This document shows, piece by piece, positions 54,250 through 64,000 of a DNA stretch of 64,000 bases; within the stretch, counting starts at the first letter, position 1; each line of letters starts with the position of its first letter. The DNA lies in contig MNCI01035381.1 of NCBI GenBank assembly GCA_015680685.1, positions 63,584 to 127,583 on the forward strand, read 5' to 3'. The notes below the pieces were generated by a model, which was not told the DNA's origin, searched no databases, and saw only the letters and a list, made by a program, of their open reading frames with translations. Source of the DNA: Gnetum montanum (lineage: Eukaryota > Streptophyta > Gnetopsida > Gnetales > Gnetaceae). The translations under genes were made by a program, and so were the position numbers.

Positions 54250-55430
54250 ATCCTAGGTTGGTTGAGCATTGTCCTCCTGAAAATGACTATGGGTCATCCA
54301 CAAATAAAAATTCATATCCAACATTTGGGAAGCTGGGTGATATGTAGCTAGTCCAGAAGAGAAGGAAATCTGCAGAGAAGCAGAGATGGAAGACATTGAG
54401 AAGGGAGCAACAGAACCTGAGGTAAGAATGGATGAGGAACATTCACTATGGTGAGTGAAGGCCAACGTATTGTTCAAAGAACTAGCAGGAGTTATTGTCC
54501 AGCTTGGAGCATTGGCAGAAAGATAAATGGTTGGCATTGCTCCCAGAAAATGGGGAGGAAAATGATGGCCAACAGGTGCACGATCTACCTTCCAATTCTA
54601 GCATTGCCCCATATGCTGAAAATATCATGTGCTCCCCACATTTGATGGCGTAGGATAACTTGTGAAGTTTTTTAGGGGTGTAAACATGTGGTAAAATTTG
54701 CCCACCGTTTTGAGTTGTGATATGTTGGAATTTAGCAAGGGATTGAAAATTATTGGCAAGAGTTTGTGTCATAGCATAATCGGATGCAAGATTTTCAAAA
54801 ATGGTTGATGGACGGTGGTATGAAAATGTTGAGGATGGGTGCAGTGAATAAGCAAGTAAATGTTGGGAAAATCACGGATATTCAACGGAAGAGATGGGAG
54901 GAAAAATACCTTGATTGGCATTATGAGCATTATGAAATTTAAGATGGTGGGAAATCTGAGCATTATGAAATTTAAGATGGTGGGAAATCTGCTGCAGCAC
55001 AGCATTTGGTTGTGAATGGAAATAGTGTTTGGCAGATGACACCCAGTGCCCACGTTGTGAGTTAAATGGCTGCGGCTGTATGAGCGGGGGTGCAACGTAA
55101 CGAGGAGCAGCTGTATTGAAGTGTTGGGTGCAAAACAGGGATACTGGTATGTCGTTTGGTGGACTGGAGGCTACCATCAAAGTATCCATCATCAAGGTTG
55201 AATGGATGGTTTGCAGGTGCAGCAGATGAGAATGGTCCATTGGTTTCTACCACCTACCGCAGTACACTACAATTAGCGGATCTATTTCCAAACCTATGAC
55301 CACTGCTACTCGAAAAAGTCTTGAGATTATCCATGAAATGTGTTGGATGGCTGCGACTGAATACTGTTGCAAATGGAACCTTTGTTTTTTTTTCTGGGGC
55401 ATGGCGTTTATGTTGGGAATATGTTATTTG
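54250..55430 (-). other. Unexplained Ser/Pro/His-rich segment between integrase and RT of H
   Basis: About 1.1 kb that is longer than the usual integrase-RT linker. Its frames (for example 55240-54872 and 54772-54482) are rich in Ser, Pro, His, Gln and Phe without a motif I know. It contains a 33-bp tandem duplication (54925-54957 and 54958-54990). It could be an inserted fragment of another element or an expanded linker. Confidence 0.5.
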
Positions 55431-56278
55431 TGACCTGCCAAATGACATTGATAGTCGGTATAACATGTGTTGTTTCCTACAAATTGAATATTATTTTGCT
55501 GCCTTTCAAAAACCATTACATCATGTGAGTCTATTTCTTTTTTATTCTCTTCATCATAACATTTATAAGCTTTGGAATTTGTGGCATAGCCAAAGAAAAT
55601 ACATGGATTTGCTTTGACATCTAATTTTTGCCGATTTTGTGCAAGGATTTGCACATAGCAAGAAGATCCACAAACTTTTAAAGGAGAAATATTTGGAAAA
55701 TAGCCATACCCTAATTTATATGGTGTTTTATCTTAAATTGATCTTAACAGCACCCTCGATTTAAAATATAAATAACTTGCACAAGCTTCTACCCAAAACT
55801 TAGTCTCTTTAAAGTAAACACTTAGTCATTTCACTTGTACCCAAAACTTAGTCTCTTTAAAGTAAACACTTAGTCATTTCACTTGTACCCAAAACTTAGT
55901 CTCTTTAAAGTAAACACTTAGTCATTTCACTTGTAGTCAAATTTTTCCTTTCAGTACTCCATTTTGTTACAGTGTAAATGATGTGGTGGTTTGATGAATT
56001 ATCCCATTTTCTTGCAAAATTCATTTGATAAAATTTCACCACCACAATCTGTTGAGACTTTTTTAATTGTATTGCCACTTTGTTTTTCTACTTCCACCTT
56101 GAATTTAAAAAAAAACAATGTTTGATCTTTTAATTTAAGAAAATATTCCCAAGCAAATCTTGAAAAATCCTCCACTATGATCAACATATATTAGCTTTTA
56201 CCTACACTCAATGTTTGCATGGGACCGCATAAATCCATATGAACTAGATCTAATGTTTCTTGAGATCTATGTTTTTTC
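55431..56278 (-). pseudogene. Integrase of copia H
   Basis: Core start VEDFSRFAWEYFLKLKDQTL near 56180-56120 (first Asp in DFSRF), then KVSTDCGGEILSNEFCKKMG (second Asp, where many relatives read SDxGGE). C-terminal part 55654-55431: KLDVKANPCIFFGYATNSKA, then DSHDVMVFERQQNN. Between them lie stops and a 48-bp unit present three times in tandem (55791-55934). The catalytic Glu region is not recognisable. Confidence 0.82.
55791..55934. repeat. Three tandem 48-bp units in integrase of H
   Basis: Three identical copies starting ACCCAAAACTTAGTCTCTTT, at 55791, 55839 and 55887. 48 is a multiple of three, so the expansion keeps frame. Confidence 0.95.
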
Positions 56279-56875
56279 CTAGGACATGGCAACCTTGTAA
56301 ATTTTTTCTAGTTGACATATGCCACAATCTTGATTATCTGGCAAAAAAATTTCTAATCTACCTCTTACAGTTTCTCCTTTTTGCATGTGGTCCATTAAAC
56401 CAAAGTTGATATGTCCTACCCGAGCATGCCATAACCATGTTGTGTCTTCTATGACCATGAGACAATGAACATCCTTTTGCATGTGCAATTTGTACATTTG
56501 ATTCTTGCTAATAAGGATAATGGTAATACCTTTATCATCATCAACCTTAGAGATTTTACAAATATCTTTTTCAAATTCAACACAATACCCATTGCAACAT
56601 AATTTTTCCACACTTAATAAATTTTTTGAAAGATTCAAAACAAAATAGACATGGGAAATAACATATTTGTTACCTTGAGTTGTTGTGAAGGCAAGTAATC
56701 CAATCATGCTAATGGTTAGCTTTCTTCCATTACCTATAGCTACCTTTCTATCATATTTTTCTAAACTTAAGAATAATTTTTTATTCCCTATCATGTGATT
56801 GCTACACCCACTATCAACATACCAAATATTGATGTTGTTGCCAACATCTGGTACCTTTGTAAGGATCAAAAGTTG
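56279..56875 (-). pseudogene. Protease and gag-pre-integrase region of copia H
   Basis: The longest clean frame of H (196 codons). WYVDSGCSNHMIGNKKLF holds the retropepsin DSG at residues 19-21 from the first Met. Then ISHVYFVLNLSKNLLSVEKL, and the gag-pre-integrase pattern LWHARVGHINFGLM with DCGICQLEKIY (the His and Cys of the integrase zinc part). Ends where the integrase frame breaks near 56279. Confidence 0.9.
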
Positions 56876-56879
56876 ATCT

Positions 56880-57984
56880 TCCTCCTTTTTAATATAAAAT
56901 AATTACTCACCTTTTTGTTGATTCTTTTGCTGATTCTCATGTTCTACAATTTCTGCTTTACCTCTCTTTTCATACTTCTTTCTAGATCAACATTCAAGAG
57001 TATTATGGGTGTTGGTACCACAAAAATCATAATGCTTACCTTCTGTAGATTGATTTGATCTTCCATGACCATGACCTTTGGATCTTCTATGATCATGTCC
57101 ACATCCTCTAAATGAGGATCCACCTAAGAATCTTTGATGTTGATTTTGATTTTGATTAGATGTCCTCTAAAATTTTGCTTGAAATGCATTTGTTGTTGAA
57201 TACTCATGATCATCAATCCTTTGCTTGTATGTCCTCAAGCTTCCTACAAGCTCAACCATGGTCATCTTATCAAGATCTCTTGCTTCTTCAATAGCCAAGA
57301 TGATGGGATCATAGATGTCCTCTAAAATTTTGCTTGAAATGCATCTGTTTTTGAATCCTCATAATCATCAATCCTTTTCTTGTATGTCCTCAAGCTTCCT
57401 ACAAGCTCAACCATGGTCATCTTATCAATATCTCTTGCTTCTTCAGTAGCCAGGATGATGGGATCATATCATCTAGTTACATTTTAAAGGATCTTTTTAA
57501 TAACATGCCTTTCCTCAAGCATTTCTCCACAAGATTCAAGCCCATTTCAAACTTGTTGAAATCGGTAGATGTATTGCACAATATTATCTGAATCTAGCAT
57601 GCATAAAGATTCAATTTTTTTCCTTAATACTTGTGACTTGACTACATAAACTTTTGATGATCCCTTTTATGCAATCTCCAATGCATCCCATGCAACTTTG
57701 CTAGTTAGATGCATGAAAATTTTGGAAAAGATTATCACATTTAACCCAAATTGAACGATGAATAATGCTTTTGCATCTTTCTTATGAAGCTCCTTGACTT
57801 CATTCTATTGTTTTTCCTTCAAGGCTTGAAATGTTGCTTAATCAACATCTTTGAATCCATTTTTAACAAAATCCCATAGATCTTGTAAGATCAAAAATGT
57901 CTACATCTTGATTTTCCAATACTCATAATTCTCTCCATTGAAGAAAGGAACTTGGAAAGACAAAGATCCATGATTTTGGACCAT
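56880..57984 (-). pseudogene. gag of copia H
   Basis: Start ATG 57982-57984 (MVQNHGSLSFQVPFFNGENY). The copia gag pattern follows: NYEYWKIKM, LQDLWDFVKNGF, then IVQYIYRFQQV and MTMVELVGSLRTYKKRIDD. A 155-bp tandem duplication (57159-57468) repeats the last part and shifts the frame. The zinc knuckle near 57045-57000 reads HYDFCGTNTHNTLEC: the first Cys is Tyr. Several stops. Confidence 0.85.
57159..57468. repeat. 155-bp tandem duplication in gag of H
   Basis: Copies 57159-57313 and 57314-57468, with a handful of differences. Not a multiple of three, so it breaks the frame. Confidence 0.9.
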
Positions 57985-58016
57985 TCTAGAGAGATCTGTT
58001 GTCAATAATCTAAACT

Positions 58017-58033
58017 AACTAGTTCTTATACCA
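58017..58033 (-). other. Primer-binding site of copia H
   Basis: Minus strand TGGTATAAGAACTAGTT, two bases from the LTR; like the initiator-Met site TGGTATCAGAGC known in plant copia elements. Confidence 0.75.
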
Positions 58034-58035
58034 AA

Positions 58036-58340
58036 TGAAGAATCTAAAGGGCTCTAGATCTATGATCTAAGCTAATAGGAAATAAGAAACTTAGTTAGAA
58101 CAAGCATAGTCTTGTGAAACTCTCTTAAGATCTCTTACTAATGAATATGTGCTGCTACAATTATATAGGCCTTAATCTCCCAAGAATAGATTTGGAGGGA
58201 TAAGCATGAATCTAGGAAATCATGGGGATGATCCTTATCATCTCATTTAAGGATCTTCTTAATAAGGGATGAACTAATAATGGGAATAGATAGGAATTAT
58301 ATGAAAAGACTCTCATCTTATTTAATATAGATTTATGGAT
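58036..58340 (-). repeat. 5' LTR of copia H
   Basis: Similar to 52402-52710 along almost the whole length; the last bases on the right (after TTTATGGAT) do not match the left copy. Confidence 0.82.
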
Positions 58341-59348
58341 GAGATCTATCTAATTCTTTTATGGAACATCTAGTCATCATATTCCATAGTTTTATTAGAA
58401 GAGTTTTGGAAACTAAGATTGTTGTGGATTCAAGTTCTATTTCTCAAGTTAGTAGCATTTCGAATGTTGATAGATTAGTCTATATTAAATCAGTAAATCA
58501 ATTGGAATAGTACAAAAGTAGGAGTATGATTGCAAAGGTCATTTTCTATAAAGGGTATAAATGAAATTCTTACAAGTTAAAAGTCTGTATCTACATTTGA
58601 GAATTGTTAATAAAATTATTAGTATTAACTTACTGCCAAGGACTAGTCATTATGATGAGATTTATGTGCTAATGGTCGATGCATTGTACTACTTAAAGAC
58701 TGCAGAAAGATTGAATGCATAAGATCTCATTATTAAATGGATGATCTAGCATGTTGAAGAACATTCTACCAAATGTCCATTTTTAATAGTGATCTCAAAA
58801 ATCATTGAGAACAATGTTTAGATTATGTATAAAGAGGTAGTAAAATCTCCCAGTCCTATTAATTCCACCACTATTAAGAGGATGAAATTAGTGGATGTAG
58901 TACAAAAACATGTTTTAGATGCGGTGGATGTTGGTAGATCCTCCAAGCTCATGAAGAAAATAGACAAGTTCTTCTTCAAGATGGCCTATAACATGAATTC
59001 TATCAAGAAATCCATTACACACTAACATAAAGACATGTAAGAGTTGAAAAGAGTAATGAGAACAAAGGCATTATTCAATACAAAACTTCAATTGATTATG
59101 GAAAACCATTAGATCTCACGTATGAGGCTTTTAATAATGAAGCCACTATTGTAGGAGGAGCTAGTATTTGTTATAGAGATAATAGTGAACAAATTGAATC
59201 AAATGATTAAGTAGAAGGAGAGTGGGGTTAAGAAGATCAAGATGAAGAAGCATTCAATAAAGAACAAGATGAAGACCAATCACAAGATAGTGAAGATGAT
59301 GGTAATGATGAAGACTACTAGGATGGATCCCAATCTAAGGAGCTTTGA
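58341..59348 (+). pseudogene. Gene-like ORF J, coiled-coil and acidic tail
   Basis: Not a known enzyme. Readable from about 58590: LHLRIVNKIISINLLPRTSH, then YDEIYVLMVDALYYLKTAER, DLIIKWMI and KCPFLIVISKIIENN. Then a basic helical frame (58825-59025: STTIKRMKLVDVVQKHVLDA, LMKKIDKFFFKMAYNMNSIK) and a strongly acidic tail (EDQDEEAF, DEDQSQDSEDDGNDEDY) ending at TGA 59346-59348. The pattern of 'LLPRTSHYDEIYVLM' recalls the plant transposon-like extra ORF family found in some retroelements; this is an impression. Architecture (fold, coiled coil, acidic tail) is like the antisense genes of B and C. Several stops. Confidence 0.45.
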
Positions 59349-60414
59349 TTTCCATTTTTTTCCTTAGCTTTACTTCATTCATCATCCCATAGCAACATTT
59401 ATATTTCTACATTTTAGTATATGATGTTATGTAAAACTTACTCAGTGACTCTTATACGATCTAGCATCTAAACATATTTGTAATGTTATTTAGTTTAGGA
59501 TTTTTAATGTTTAGCATGTTTATTATTAAAGATCTATTATATTTTTATGTTGTGCATTATTTTAAGCTAAATGATATACTGAATGCTGTTGTTTATAGAC
59601 TTATTCATGGTTTTCCAACATTGATCTCATTATGAAAGCCTACTGAGAGCTACATATTATTGTTTGATCTACTCAGTTTTTATAGTTCATTTCTTTTGCA
59701 AGTTTTTATCTTTTTTTTTTTTTTTTGGTTTTTGAATTATAGTTTGTACCATGTGCACAACACCCACCTCTTATTTTTGATGACATTGAAAATTATTATT
59801 ATTGCGCATTTGCTTTCTTTCTAAGCATTACTACATACATTCTTGACTTATGATCTTGTTTATATGATGGATTACGTTTACTTCATTCGTGTCTATTATT
59901 ACTAGATCCAACATCTATTAATAGTTAGTATTATTTGCATATTTCCCTTCAAGGTATTAGCATACTTAACCCCCCTTCAAGGTAAATTCTTGCCATGAAA
60001 GCTTATTTTTCCTCCTTGCATAGGAAACAAGGGAAAGAGAAAGGACTAAATGTGGTACAAACCTACCTTAACAAATCCTAAAATTTTCTATTTCCACACT
60101 TTTCCAAGGTAAATTAGCTTAGAATACAAAATAAATAAATTGAGAAATTCTTCTTCTATTAATTAAATCTCAAATATGTAAATACAAGAATAATGAAGAG
60201 AAAAGCTCAACTCAAAGGATCTTAGAGATCACACATATCCATTATCAATCCCTTCAATTAGCTCATATTTGAAGCTTACAAGCTCAAGACAAGATAACTC
60301 TCATAGGAGACTCTTCACCTTTTCTTTAGTTACTTTCTTCCTTAAGTGCTCTCACTCTTACCTCTCAATTATCTTAAACTATAGTAAACTATCTTGCTCA
60401 TTGTACAACCATTC
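59349..60414. other. AT-rich region, nothing recognised
   Basis: Contains a T18 run near 59710. No frame with a motif on either strand. Confidence 0.5.
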
Positions 60415-61470
60415 CTACATTTCATTAATAAATATACCAAAGAGAGATGGAGAAAGTGAATAGCATTGTTTAACTCTACTTTTGCTTTGGAATTGAAATT
60501 TTTTCTTTGAATTGCTATTTGTGATTTCAATAATCACTTTCACATATAATCTTTGAGTTGTTGCAATAAAATCTAAAGAAAGGACAATTTTATGCAAGCA
60601 TAAGCATAGTTTTATATAAATCATTAATAGTAAAGTGATTTTGTCTAAAACCTACTTGACACGTTGTCCTAACCTGGTTAACTTTTGCCCAAAAATTGAT
60701 TCTCTTTTCTAACAGAGTACCTAACAACTTAACAAAAATATTACTCACAACAATCATTCAATAATTATTCAAACTATTTTTATTTTTCTTTTTATATAAC
60801 AAGATAGCTTTAATAATTTTTTAACACTAATCTAATTCTTAATCCATTGCTAAATTTAATCTATGTCAATTTTCTCTATGAATAGCATGTCTTGTCTACT
60901 TTAATAATTCTACATATCTACCATCTAAATCTACTACTTTGCCAAATGTTAGCTTTTTAATGCCCTTTGTGACATTCTCAAGAGTAAATTGGAGAGGTAC
61001 TTGTTCAACAATAGTACTAGAATTATCATATCCTTCTGTAAATAGGTTCTTGTAAGATTAGCAAATATCTTTAAAATAAAAATTAAATGATGATAAGGTT
61101 TTATGATGAAAACATTGCCAACATTTTCTAAGTCCCTTTTTAATGTTATAAGCAAAATATTCCTACTACTCCCTATAAATTTCCTTCTCTTAGTTTTAAT
61201 CAAGCATTTATATGCCTTAACTAAACTTTATTTGGCCCCCTTTTTTGTGCATTCTTAATATTATGTCTAGCCTACATGTAGTCCTCATCAAACTAAGTCT
61301 TTTGAGCACCTCATTTTTGTGATTACATAACTGACTTGTTTTTTGGAAGTAAAATTTATTCAAGCTCATTATGTTATCTTTCAAGAGTCCATTTGTTTTG
61401 TGCTACATTCATATATTTTTTCTTAACTATTGGGGTGACTCTGTACTAAAATTTTTTGTTCTTTGACAAA
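60415..61470 (-). pseudogene. LINE (non-LTR) reverse transcriptase fragment
   Basis: Reading leftwards: a linker of the type seen before RT in plant LINEs (61300-61100: KNAQKRGPNK, LKREGN, ISLKRDLENVGN), then decayed RT parts, then ATTQRLYVKVIIEITNSNSK and SRVKQCYSLSPSLFGIFINE (60510-60418), which matches the well known VKQGCPLSPTLFGLFIDE block of plant LINEs, with the Gly lost. No endonuclease domain, no poly(A) end and no target duplication seen. The catalytic DD box is beyond the fragment. An RTE-like type is my guess. Confidence 0.65.
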
Positions 61471-61796
61471 TAATTTAAATTTGCGATAAAGACTCTACAT
61501 GATGATGGCAAGACTCCACTAAATCTTTCCCAACTTTCAACTCTTTAATAAATTCAATATCTTCAAAACAACATAAAAAGAAAATTAATGTCATAGTTAC
61601 CTTGAGATGCTATGAAAGTAAATAGTAAAGATTATAGAAATACTAAATAACATTTATTCAATGCAAGTTGCAGTTTAGATATTGTGATTAATACATCTAT
61701 TTTTTCATGTAAAGAAAGTCTTCCAATCATGTGCAAGTCATTGTGGTATTATTATTAGATAAATCCCAACAAGGTACCAAATCATTGAATTTGCCT

Positions 61797-62692
61797 TGTA
61801 ACCTATTCATGAATTACATTTAAGGGCTGCATCAACACGACCTCGTCAACATAGCTGCGTCGATGCAAGATTTGATGCATTGATGTGACCCTGTCGAGGA
61901 AATGTCTATCATTACCTATAAATACATGCTCACCAGCTACATTTATGGCATCCAATTTCATAGTTGTAGCGAAGCTCTTCAAGTTTTTCCATTTGAAAGT
62001 TAGAATATTTTTTCTAAGTGCCTATAGTAGGATTCAAAGATGAGATTTTTGATAAACCTTGTAACACCTGGAATAGATCTTTATTTGAGCATTGTTGTAC
62101 CTGAGTAGTTCAATGTGTGTGGCAATAAAGATGAGCTTTCTAATAAACCTTGTAACACTTGGAATAGATTAATTGTTTTTTTCATGCAATTAATATTCAT
62201 GTGATTTCCTTGAATGTTTTTAAGTAATTCATTAGTTAATTAATATTGATTTAATAGAACACATAAGTACAACCACTTCGAGCATACATCTAACGCTTGG
62301 TCATCCCAATAACACTTAACGTTTGGTAACCTAGTTGCATTATACATGTTTAGGATGTGTATGGAAAGTAGGAATGGATGCTTATGTTAGGACTAGTTAA
62401 GTGTTAGCTTGTTGTTAAATTAATTAGCAATTAAATATTTTATTATTTATTATTGATTCTTAGGTGACTTAATTCATAAAAGAAAAATAACAATAAAAAT
62501 CATATACCTTAGTTACACTTAATCATACACTTGCATTTCACAAGTGAAATTGGGAAAACAATGATTGCAATTGTTAGTTTCATGTCTTAGACCCAATGTA
62601 CTTAGATGCTAAAGTCCTTGGAGTTTGACAGGATTGTGCGTGAATACTAGTGATTTGTATGGTTGGATGTAGTGTATACTCACCACTCATCA
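61797..62692 (+). repeat. 5' LTR of element G
   Basis: The end ATGGTTGGATGTAGTG...CCACTCATCA aligns with the F LTR end. The start (TGTAACCTATTCATGAATT) is placed by similarity to TGATGAGTCATGAATTTG in F and is uncertain. Upstream of the TATA box lies a short block of GTCGATGCA/TGCATTGATG inverted words. Confidence 0.6.
61915..61924 (+). promoter_or_regulatory. TATA box in LTR of G
   Basis: ACCTATAAATACATG, same position relative to the word block as in F. Confidence 0.6.
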
Positions 62693-62693
62693 T

Positions 62694-62713
62694 TGGTGCC
62701 ATTGTTGGGGACT
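62694..62713 (+). other. Primer-binding site of element G
   Basis: TGGTGCCATTGTTGGGGACT one base after the LTR end, tRNA-Asp-like as in F. Confidence 0.75.
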
Positions 62714-62845
62714 TTTAGTTTGCTACTTCGCTATCTAGGACTTAGTCAAAATTATACAACATCATTGGATCATACCTTAAAGTCACATCATTCAGATGAC
62801 ACTAAGAAATTGTAAAGAGCACACTTATTTTCTTCTAATTCAAAA

Positions 62846-64000
62846 TGTCTTCTTCTCACAAGCACAATGGGTCAAATTCACAAGTGCCCCAAGAATGCAA
62901 AGTAGTATATACTCATCTAGATGAGTATATGCCTAATTTCACCTTCATCCTACATCAAGGTGAATAGCTATAGTAGAAAGACATGAAGGATAACGTTGTG
63001 TTGCCACCCGATTGATCAGTTCCTAGGATGTTTCTCCAAACTCTTACCAAGTTGGACATCCAAGAGCTCAATGGTGAATATATTGTGTAGGATCATAATT
63101 GTTAGGACTATCATTTCAGTGAGACACAATGCAAATGAGATTGATAATAGGAGAAGTGCTATGAAGCTATGAAGGGGAAATGGTTCACTAATCCCTTTGT
63201 TCCTATTGAACCAAAAAGATGATGAGGATCCCCTCACTAGGGACTCTCAACATTCGAACTCTCCTCCATTTGACTCTAGTGAAGGGGGTTTAAACTAGAA
63301 TTTACAATCCACTGTAAACAATCTTGGTTTAGGTAAGAATAGATCCCAAGATCATAGGGGATCCAAGCGTGAGAGTCATGGCAGGGACAAGGACAAACAT
63401 CACGATCGTGACTATGACAATAGAAGAGGGGGCAACGAGCACAATGGTGGTGCTAGTTCTTTTTTCTCTTCTTCTTCGATATCATCTTCTTCCTCCTTTG
63501 GCTCTAATCAAAACTGTACAAGATGTGATAGTGATGGAGGTGACCGATGGGACCAAGATGATTGTAGGGTCCATCGGACTAGTAGAGATTCAAGGCATGG
63601 ACATTTAAGGAAGATCCATCACCACAAGAGAGGGGGTAGCAAAGGGCATCATAGGCATAATGACCACCATAAAGGCCATGGCTATGATGAGTCTTTACTT
63701 GTAACTCAAAGCATGCTAAACATCATAGAGGCAATGAGAATTCTGACAATGCATGTGAAAGATAATAGAATCAAGTGGTTAGATATGAATAATATCCCCA
63801 AATTTGAGGGGGGATACAACTCAGATCCATGGAACCATCTTCAAGCCTTTCAAAATGCATGTGCCTTGCAAAATGTGGAGAATGAGTGGTAAAAACTTAA
63901 GTTATTTCCCAGGACACTCATCAAAGAAGCAAAAAATTGGTACCAATCCTTGGAACTAGAATCAATTCAGAGATGGAGTATGATGCTTGAGCTATTCAAT
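62846..64000 (+). pseudogene. gag of element G, N-terminal to capsid part
   Basis: Possible start at 62846 (MSSSHKHNGSNSQVPQECK), soon broken by stops near 62966. From 63363 a long readable frame: SKRESHGRDKDKHHDRDYDN, a Ser run, a very His/Lys/Arg-rich stretch (HHHKRGGSKGHHRHNDHHKG), then the capsid fold IPKFEGGYNSDPWNHLQAFQ, W-stop-KLKLFPRTLIKEAKNWY and SIQRWSMMLELFN at the window edge. The single stop in the fold (TAA at about 63891) falls where F has a Lys codon. The rest is outside the window. Confidence 0.8.

Larger units (their letters stand above)
52402..58340 (-). mobile_element. Copia element H (5.9 kb, minus strand)
   Basis: Two similar LTRs of about 305 bp, an initiator-Met-like primer site, a purine tract, and gag, protease, integrase, RT, RNase H in the Ty1/copia order. 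All reading frames are broken. It splits gene-like unit J. I could not find a clear target duplication: the last ten or so bases of the right LTR differ from the left one. Confidence 0.88.
61797..64000 (+). mobile_element. Element G, relative of F, 5' part
   Basis: 5' LTR, primer site and gag on the plus strand; cut by the right edge. LTR end (CACTCATCA), primer site and gag motifs match F. Confidence 0.75.

Overview
The window looks like plant nuclear DNA from a large, retrotransposon-filled genome. The evidence is a Ty3/gypsy element of the Tat lineage with a second RNase H domain, Ty1/copia elements with an initiator-Met-like primer site, a fragment of a plant-type LINE, GT-AG introns with T-rich acceptors, and no recognisable ordinary host gene. 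A gymnosperm or another giant plant genome is my guess; the sequence does not settle it. Almost every coding stretch is broken by stops and frameshifts, so the entries are mostly decayed mobile elements. I use letters for the copies.

Layout. Positions 1-47916 form one nest of elements. The outer host is element C (Tat-like Ty3/gypsy, minus strand, 5' LTR 46761-47916), which runs off the left edge. Three elements sit inside C. B is an 18.8 kb near-complete plus-strand element (25481-44319) with an exact 5-bp target duplication, CTCCC. F is a 6.4 kb minus-strand element (17260-23654) with a gag but no recognisable pol. A is a minus-strand Tat-like element whose 5' LTR starts at 9546 and which continues past the left edge. 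A is itself cut at 2877 by D, a fourth Tat-like copy that runs to position 1. From 47917 to 64000 lie a 5'-truncated copia fragment (I, plus), a gene-like ORF (J, plus) split by a 5.9 kb copia element (H, minus), a LINE reverse-transcriptase fragment (minus), and at the right edge the 5' LTR, primer site and gag of G (plus), a relative of F.

How the parts work together. A, B, C and D share LTR ends (TGAAA...), a primer site (TGGCGCTAGAAGGAGGG-like), a leader hairpin and a Pro-rich gag. A, B and C also retain the retropepsin, and only B shows RT, RNase H, a second RNase H and integrase.

The most notable observation is that A, B and C all carry, between protease and the position of RT, an intron-containing gene on the opposite strand. 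In B it has its own TATA box. It codes for a Lys-rich, coiled-coil protein with an acidic tail. The same exons can be aligned by eye between B and C, and two of them in A. It lies where Ogre-type Tat elements are known to have a sense-strand intron. A second recurring pattern is an array of short palindromic words just upstream of the TATA box in every LTR of this group and in F, with a different word in each element.
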